64,000 nt of DNA from contig NZ_CP082273.1 of assembly GCF_019880385.1 (NCBI RefSeq), forward strand, positions 3,463,133 through 3,527,132. The letters are read 5' to 3'. Each line of letters opens with the position of its first letter. Within the stretch, counting starts at the first letter, position 1. Both the position numbers and the translations under genes were made by a program. The DNA comes from Nocardioides coralli (GTDB lineage Bacteria; Actinomycetota; Actinomycetes; Propionibacteriales; Nocardioidaceae). Below, piece after piece: positions 59,584 through 64,000 of the stretch. The notes below the pieces were generated by a model. That model worked only from the letters and a program-made list of their open reading frames with translations, was not told the origin of the DNA and did not search any database.

Positions 59584-60743
59584 CGGGCGGGTGCTCCCTT
59601 GGTGGCGATCTCGCGGGCGGCTTCGAGGTAGCAGAGCGCCCCGGGCGAGCCGGGGTCGTAGGTCATCACCGTCTGGCCGTAGGACGGAGCCTCCGAGACG
59701 CGGACGGAGCGGGGGATGGTGGTCTTGAGGACCTGGTCACCGAAGTGCTCGCGCACCTCGTCGGCGACGCCGGAGGCCAGCCGGGTGCGCGCGTCGTACA
59801 TCGTCACCAGGATGGTGGAGACCTCCAGCGTCGGGTTCAGGTGAGCCTTCACCATCTCGACGGTCTCGAGCAACTGCCCGAGCCCCTCCAGGGCGTAGTA
59901 CTCGGCCTGGATGGGGATCATCATCTCCTCGCCCGCAACCAGCGCGTTGAGGGTGAGCAGTCCGAGCGAGGGCGGGCAGTCGACGAAGACGTAGTCGAAC
60001 CGCTTATCCCCGGCCGCCTCGGCGTCACCCACGAGCGGATGCCCCTGGATCGCCTTGCGCAGCCGGCTCTCCCGTGCCACCACGCTGACCAGCTCGATCT
60101 CGGCGCCCGCGAGGTCGATCGTCGCCGGGACCACCCACAGGCCCGGTGTCTCGGGGCTCTCGGCCATCACCTCCGCCAGGGACGTCCCGTCGACGACCGC
60201 GTCGTAGGTCGACGGCACGCCACGGCGGTGCTCCACCCCGAGGGCGGTGGAGGCGTTGCCCTGGGGGTCGAGGTCGATCACGAGCACCCGCTGGCCCAGC
60301 TGCGCAAGGGCCGCGGCGACGTTGACCGTGGTGGTGGTCTTGCCGACCCCACCCTTCTGGTTCGCGACCACGAAGACCCGGGTCCGCTCGGGGCGGCTCA
60401 GCGTGGGGCGCGTTCGGGCACCGTGCCGGGCCAGCACCGTGTGCTCGGCCGCACGTGCCAATGGCGTGCTGTCGTCGTGGTACGGCTGCTCGGCGGCGGC
60501 CAGCTCGGCCGCCGTCCGGACGCCGTAGCTGGAGCCGGACGGCGATGTTTCACGTGGAACCACGGTGCTGCTTTCGCTCGGGGCGGACGGCGTCCCGGTC
60601 GTCGGGCCTTGTGGATGAACCGGACCGTCCTGTGTATAACTGCGCTCAGCGGGCCATCCCAGCCCGGTGGATAACTGGGGTCGGCGATCGGCCGCGGGCC
60701 AGCCGAGCCGGCCGGGAGCCATCGGGGGAGAGACCTCGGGCAC
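59580..60743 (-). CDS. parA: Chromosome-partitioning ATPase ParA
   Basis: 387 residues as drawn. The deviant Walker [55 protein letters not shown] and [18 protein letters not shown] identify the ParA/Soj family that positions the origin together with ParB. The core starts only near residue 122. The first 120 residues are Pro/Ser-rich and their DNA contains a parS site and three DnaA-box-like sequences, so part may be non-coding. GTG 60743 has AGGTAGG eight bases upstream and lies four bases after the rsmG stop. GTG 60563 and GTG 60437 are alternative starts. Coupled to parB. Confidence 0.92.
   Translation of the reverse strand: MPEVSPPMAPGRLGWPAADRRPQLSTGLGWPAERSYTQDGPVHPQGPTTGTPSAPSESSTVVPRETSPSGSSYGVRTAAELAAAEQPYHDDSTPLARAAEHTVLARHGARTRPTLSRPERTRVFVVANQKGGVGKTTTTVNVAAALAQLGQRVLVIDLDPQGNASTALGVEHRRGVPSTYDAVVDGTSLAEVMAESPETPGLWVVPATIDLAGAEIELVSVVARESRLRKAIQGHPLVGDAEAAGDKRFDYVFVDCPPSLGLLTLNALVAGEEMMIPIQAEYYALEGLGQLLETVEMVKAHLNPTLEVSTILVTMYDARTRLASGVADEVREHFGDQVLKTTIPRSVRVSEAPSYGQTVMTYDPGSPGALCYLEAAREIATKGAPAR
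60546..60561. promoter_or_regulatory. parS centromere site 1
   Basis: TGTTTCACGTGGAACC matches the ParB site consensus TGTTTCACGTGAAACA at 14 of 16 positions, inside the 5' part of parA. Confidence 0.88.
60610..60674. promoter_or_regulatory. Three DnaA-box-like sequences in the 5' part of parA
   Basis: TGTGGATGA (60610-60618), TGTGTATAA (60631-60639) and GGTGGATAA (60666-60674) are all in the same orientation. Read on the minus strand, the second is TTATACACA, a full match to TTATNCACA; the others differ by one base from TTATCCACA. Confidence 0.5.
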
Positions 60744-60747
60744 CGGG

Positions 60748-61413
60748 TCAACCTACCTGTCGCGGATCGGCCCAGGCCACCCGCACCGCCCTGGTGGTCG
60801 GATCGACCACGCCGGATCCGAGCTCGGTGATCTCCGGGTCGGCGCACCGCAACCGGCGCACCGTCCGCCGCGCGGCGGCGATCTCCTCCTCCGCCCTGGA
60901 GCCCTTCATCGCCAGGACGACGCCCCCGGGCGCGGCCAGGGGCATGCACCAACCCAGCAGCTTCCCGAGCGGGGCGACGGCTCGGGAGGTCACCACGTCG
61001 TAGCGCTCCGCGCCGTGCAGCTCCTCGGCCCGGGCGCGCACGACCCTGCAGCCGGTCAGGGCGAGCTCGTCGACGACCTCCTGCAGGAACGTGGCTCGCC
61101 GCAGCAACGGCTCCGCCAGGGTGACCCGGAGGTCCGGGCGCGCGATCGCCAGCACCACTCCGGGCAGCCCGGCACCGGAGCCGACGTCAGCCACCCTGGC
61201 GCCCTGCGGCACCGCCTCCCCGAGGACCGCGCAGTTGAGCAGGTGGCGCTCCCACAGGCGCGGCACCTCGCGGGGCCCGATCAGCCCCCGCTCGACACCG
61301 GCGGTGCCCAAGAGCGCGGCGTAGCGCTCGGCCAGCGCGAGGCGCCCGGAACCGAACACCCCCTGCGCCGAGGCGGGCGCAGGGGGTGTTCCACGTGAAA
61401 CATCCTCGGTCAC
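60748..61413 (-). CDS. rsmG: 16S rRNA (guanine527-N7)-methyltransferase RsmG
   Basis: 221-residue S-adenosylmethionine methyltransferase that modifies G527 of 16S rRNA (GidB). Visible are ERYAALLGTAGVERGLIGPREVPRLWERHLLNCAVL, the SAM site VADVGSGAGLPGVVLAIARPDLRVTLAEP, and VVTSRAVAPLGKLLGWCMPLAAPGG. GTG 61413 overlaps the jag stop by four bases. Codons 4-8 contain a parS site. Standard place between jag and parA. Confidence 0.95.
   Translation of the reverse strand: MTEDVSRGTPPAPASAQGVFGSGRLALAERYAALLGTAGVERGLIGPREVPRLWERHLLNCAVLGEAVPQGARVADVGSGAGLPGVVLAIARPDLRVTLAEPLLRRATFLQEVVDELALTGCRVVRARAEELHGAERYDVVTSRAVAPLGKLLGWCMPLAAPGGVVLAMKGSRAEEEIAAARRTVRRLRCADPEITELGSGVVDPTTRAVRVAWADPRQVG
61387..61402. 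promoter_or_regulatory. parS centromere site 2
   Basis: TGTTCCACGTGAAACA matches the ParB consensus at 15 of 16 positions, inside the first codons of rsmG. Confidence 0.92.
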
Positions 61414-62021
61414 TGCGGCAGGACCACCACGTAGCGTCGCGGCTCCACGCCCTCGGACTCCGAGGTCAGGCCGGCGGCTGCCACGGCGTCATGGACGACC
61501 TTCCGCTCGAAGGGAGACATCGGGTCCAGCGACGCCGGCTCCCCGGACTCCTTGACCTCGGTCACGGTCTTCTCCGCCAGGGCGACCAGCTGCTCGCGCT
61601 TCTCGGCCCGGTATCCGCCGACGTCGAGCATCAACCGCGACCGCTCCCCGGTCTCGCGGTAGACGGCCAGGCGGGTCAGCTCCTGCAGCGCGTCGAGCAC
61701 CTCGCCGTTGCGCCCGACGAGCTGCTGCAGGTCGGCACCCACGATGGACACCGCGGCGCGGTCGCCCTCGACGTCCATGTCGAGGTCGCCGTCGAGGTCG
61801 GCGATGTCCAGCAGCTCCTCGAGGTAGTCAGCGGCGATGTCGCCCTCGGCCTCGAGCCGTTCGACCCGGCTGCTGCCCGAGTCCTCCCGGCCGGTCGCTG
61901 CAGGCTCGTCGGTCGTCTCCCCCGCGTCGTCGTTCTCCTGCTCCGCGCGGGGGGTGTCAGTGGTCTCCTCGACGTTCTCGTCGAGCGGGTGGTCGGTCAC
62001 GGCTTCATCCTTGCTCGTCAT
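61410..62021 (-). CDS. jag: Jag/KhpB family RNA-binding protein (KH and R3H domains)
   Basis: 203 residues. A disordered acidic start of about 50 residues precedes a KH-type domain (about 60-130; VEGDRAAVSIVGADLQQLVGRNGEVLDALQELTRLAVYRETGERSRLMLDVGGYR) and an R3H domain (about 135-203; LDPMSPFERKVVHDAVAAAGLTSESEGVEPRRYVVV). It probably binds RNA and affects cell-wall synthesis and division, as KhpB does in streptococci. It lies 9 bp after yidC and overlaps rsmG. Confidence 0.92.
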   Translation of the reverse strand: MTSKDEAVTDHPLDENVEETTDTPRAEQENDDAGETTDEPAATGREDSGSSRVERLEAEGDIAADYLEELLDIADLDGDLDMDVEGDRAAVSIVGADLQQLVGRNGEVLDALQELTRLAVYRETGERSRLMLDVGGYRAEKREQLVALAEKTVTEVKESGEPASLDPMSPFERKVVHDAVAAAGLTSESEGVEPRRYVVVLPQ

Positions 62022-62030
62022 GGGCGCTGG

Positions 62031-62987
62031 TCACTTCTTCTTCTTGTTCTTGCGCTGCTGCCGGGACTCCCGCTTCGGCTGCTGGCGCTGGGCGGGACGG
62101 ACCTCGGGCTCCGGCACCGGCTCGGCCGTCGCGGTGTCGAGCACGATCCCCTTCCGGGCGGCCTTGGCGGCGTCACGGTCCTGCTTGGCCTGGAAGGCCG
62201 GGGTTCCGGGCGCAGGGTTGTTGCGGATCACGTAGAACTGCTGGCCCATCGTCCAGAGGTTCGAGGTCGTCCAGTAGAACAGCACGCCGACCGGGAAGAA
62301 GATGCCGCCGAAACCGAAGGCCAGCGGGAGCACGTAGAGCAGCAGCTTCTGCTGCTGCGCGTAGGGACCGGTGAGCGCGTCGGGCGGCATGTTCTTGCTC
62401 ATCAGCTGGCGCTGGGTCAGGAACGTCGTCGCGGTCATCGCCAGGACGAGCACCGCGGCCAGGATCCGCACGCTCAGCAGGTCGGTGGTCAGGAAGGTGT
62501 CGGAGATCTTGGCGTTGAGGAAGACCGCGTCGCCGAACTGCCGGTTCAGCTCCACCGTCATCAGCCCGCGCACCTGCTCGGGGTTCTTCGCAGCCTGGTC
62601 GATCAGACGGAAGAGCGAGAGGAAGATCGGCATCTGCAGCAGGATCGGCAGGCAGGACGCGAAGGGGTTGGTCCCCGAGTCGCGGTAGAGCTTCATCGTC
62701 TCCTGGGCCAGGCGCTCCCGGTCGTGCCCGTACTTCTTCTGCAGCTCCTTGACCTTGGGCTGGATCAGCTGCATGTTGCGGCTGGACTTGATCTGCTTGA
62801 CGAACAGCGGGATCAGGGCCGCGCGGATGACCAGGGTCAGCCCGATGATGGAGAGCACCCAGGCGATGCCGCTGGCATCGCCGAAGATGTTGCCGAAGAG
62901 CGTGTGGAACGCCAGCAGCACCGCCGAGATGACCCAGTACAGCGGCCACATGATGAAGCCGCCGATGGTCAGGAAGAAGTCGATCAC
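62031..62987 (-). CDS. yidC: Membrane protein insertase YidC
   Basis: 318 residues with five membrane helices. Motifs include the cytosolic hairpin IKSSRNMQLIQPKVKELQKKYGHDRERLAQETMKLYRDSGTNP, SCLPILLQMPIFLSLFRLI and GVLFYWTTSNLWTMGQQF. A Lys/Arg-rich tail (RESRQQRKNKKKK) can contact the ribosome. The Gram-positive type lacks the large periplasmic domain of E. coli YidC. GTG 62987 starts directly after the yidD stop. Confidence 0.96.
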   Translation of the reverse strand: MIDFFLTIGGFIMWPLYWVISAVLLAFHTLFGNIFGDASGIAWVLSIIGLTLVIRAALIPLFVKQIKSSRNMQLIQPKVKELQKKYGHDRERLAQETMKLYRDSGTNPFASCLPILLQMPIFLSLFRLIDQAAKNPEQVRGLMTVELNRQFGDAVFLNAKISDTFLTTDLLSVRILAAVLVLAMTATTFLTQRQLMSKNMPPDALTGPYAQQQKLLLYVLPLAFGFGGIFFPVGVLFYWTTSNLWTMGQQFYVIRNNPAPGTPAFQAKQDRDAAKAARKGIVLDTATAEPVPEPEVRPAQRQQPKRESRQQRKNKKKK

Positions 62988-63239
62988 TCAGGCTCCTTGA
63001 CTGGGAGTGACGCCCGAGGAGACCCGGGCAGGGGGAACAGGGTCGTACCCGCCGGCCGCCCACGGATGGCACCGCGTCAGCCGGCGGAGCGCCAGCCAGC
63101 TGCCGCGCAGCGAGCCGTGGGCCGTCACCGCCTCGAGGGCGTAGGCCGAGCAGGAGGGGTGGTAGCGGCAGACCTGCCCGTAGAGAGGGCTGATCACGGC
63201 GCGGTAGGCCCTCAACAGGCCGATGAGCAGGTACTTCAC
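62988..63239 (-). CDS. yidD: Membrane protein insertion factor YidD
   Basis: 83-residue small protein that assists YidC. The family core is complete: [62 protein letters not shown], including the three conserved Cys. GTG 63239 overlaps the rnpA stop by four bases. The longer frame to 63347 is only the antisense reading of rnpA. Confidence 0.95.
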   Translation of the reverse strand: MKYLLIGLLRAYRAVISPLYGQVCRYHPSCSAYALEAVTAHGSLRGSWLALRRLTRCHPWAAGGYDPVPPARVSSGVTPSQGA

Positions 63240-63589
63240 GACGTCACTTCCCTCAGCACTCGCTGCAGGCAACGGTCGAGATCGGACGCGAGTTCCGCGC
63301 TGCTGGCCGCCGAGGCCGGCGGAAGCGCCCTGATCACAAGCGCACAAGAGCCCGGGAGGCCGTCGAGGCGCTCCCGGGCGAGGTGGCGGAGTCGTCGTTG
63401 CACGCGATTGCGGGTGACGGCGTTGCCCACCGCCCTGCTGACGACCAGACCCACACGGGCGACGCCGGAGGCGTCGGTCGGAACCGGATCGAGGTGCACC
63501 ACCAGGGTGCGCGAGCCGGCGCGGCTCCCGCCCCGGATCACCGCCCGGAAGGCCCGGGCGTCGGTGAGCCGGTGGGCCGCAGGCAGCAC
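63236..63589 (-). CDS. rnpA: Ribonuclease P protein component
   Basis: 117-residue basic protein subunit of RNase P for 5' maturation of tRNA. The RNR motif is intact ([23 protein letters not shown]), with the N-terminal [34 protein letters not shown] 63589 lies 19 bp after the rpmH stop, giving the usual rpmH-rnpA-yidD order. Confidence 0.95.
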   Translation of the reverse strand: MLPAAHRLTDARAFRAVIRGGSRAGSRTLVVHLDPVPTDASGVARVGLVVSRAVGNAVTRNRVQRRLRHLARERLDGLPGSCALVIRALPPASAASSAELASDLDRCLQRVLREVTS

Positions 63590-63608
63590 GGCGAGCGCCG
63601 AGCCGGCC

Positions 63609-63746
63609 TCAGACGGCCAGGCTCTTGCGGCCCTTCCGGCGACGCGAGGCCAGGATGGCGCGACCCGCGCGGGTCCGCATGCGCAGGCGGAAGCCGTGCG
63701 TCTTGTGCCGGCGACGGTTGTTCGGCTGGTACGTACGCTTGCTCAC
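63609..63746 (-). CDS. rpmH: Ribosomal protein bL34
   Basis: 45-residue large-subunit protein. The sequence [44 protein letters not shown] is a complete L34. GTG 63746 has AGAGAA and AAG-rich sequence upstream rather than a strong Shine-Dalgarno. The longer frame to 63947 is rejected because the family starts exactly here. dnaA is expected to the right, beyond the window. Confidence 0.97.
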   Translation of the reverse strand: MSKRTYQPNNRRRHKTHGFRLRMRTRAGRAILASRRRKGRKSLAV

Positions 63747-64000
63747 GAGCTTCTCTTTCGGTGTGGTTCCTCGGGTGCTGCCGCTCGCCGGGGGCGAACG
63801 ACGGGGAAGCGCCGGTTTCGGCTGGCACCGCCCGGCCGCGGCCTCCGGCTCACCGCGGCTCTGCGAGCAGCGGGGGCCGGCCTTCCGCGGGCATGCGGCA
63901 CCGGTCGACACGTGGTGACCGGCCAACGGTACGCGGGCGCGATCCACAGGGTCAAACCCACGCCCGCCGCTCCGGTCCAGCGCCTGTGGAGAAACCCTTG
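63747..64000. other. Start of the rpmH-dnaA intergenic region
   Basis: 254 bp with no gene. It holds the rpmH leader and two weak DnaA-box-like sequences: CGATCCACA (63940-63948, two mismatches to TTATCCACA) and TGTGGAGAA (63985-63993; minus strand TTCTCCACA, one mismatch to TTGTCCACA). The window ends before dnaA and oriC proper. Confidence 0.5.

Noticed and set aside
1..64000. tRNA, rRNA, CRISPR, prophage or insertion-sequence content
   Set aside because: No cloverleaf with CCA context, no regular spaced repeats and no transposase or integrase protein was recognised.

Overview
The window is high-GC actinobacterial DNA, most like Nocardioides or a close relative. The strongest evidence is at the right end. 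There rpmH, rnpA, yidD, yidC, jag, rsmG, parA and parB run leftward, followed by trxA, trxB, sigM, a pseudokinase gene, murJ, a DUF6049 gene and the CCA-adding enzyme. This is the conserved block on one side of dnaA in Actinobacteria, so dnaA and oriC should lie just beyond base 64000.

Layout. 1-5.5 kb: a 5'-truncated secreted amylopullulanase with two GH13 catalytic modules. 5.5-8.4 kb: a small membrane-protein gene between two related palindromes, a SurA-like secretion chaperone, a peroxiredoxin-like gene behind a SigR-type promoter, and an aldo/keto reductase. 8.4-15.6 kb: a probable regulon made of an AfsR/SARP-type regulator, two tandem berberine-bridge-type flavoproteins and a small secreted protein, whose promoters share CTCAAG-like heptads spaced 11 bp apart. 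15.6-20.7 kb: a Crp/Fnr regulator, a membrane protein, DUF427, a TlpA-like lipoprotein, a DUF3179 lipoprotein and a P-loop kinase/LLM-oxidoreductase fusion. 20.75-22.4 kb: a lower-GC RCC1-repeat secreted protein flanked by a 19-bp direct repeat. 22.5-28.5 kb: dnaB, a MATE transporter and the rpsF-ssb-rpsR-rplI operon. 28.6-38.6 kb: an endonuclease IV-like protein, a FemX/alanine-racemase-like pair, LtrA, a GT87 glycosyltransferase, PBP1A, a PadR regulator and inositol-3-phosphate synthase. 38.7-45.4 kb: secreted M6 and M28 peptidases and a SRPBCC protein. 45.5-64 kb: the oriC-proximal housekeeping block.

How the genes work together. Cell-envelope construction recurs: PBP1A, GT87, FemX plus racemase-like enzyme, MurJ with a separate pseudokinase partner, PlsC and YidC/YidD. 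Chromosome replication and segregation are represented by dnaB, parA, parB, two parS sites and several DnaA-box-like sequences. Thiol redox control links trxB, trxA and the peroxiredoxin through three GGAAY-N18-GTT promoters. Many genes have a TANNNT -10 element only 6-8 nt before the start codon, which suggests leaderless transcription.

The main candidate for an undescribed system is the SARP/flavoprotein/secreted-protein regulon at 8.4-15.6 kb. No tRNA, rRNA, CRISPR array, insertion sequence or prophage was seen. All calls come from reading the sequence; no database or folding search was run.
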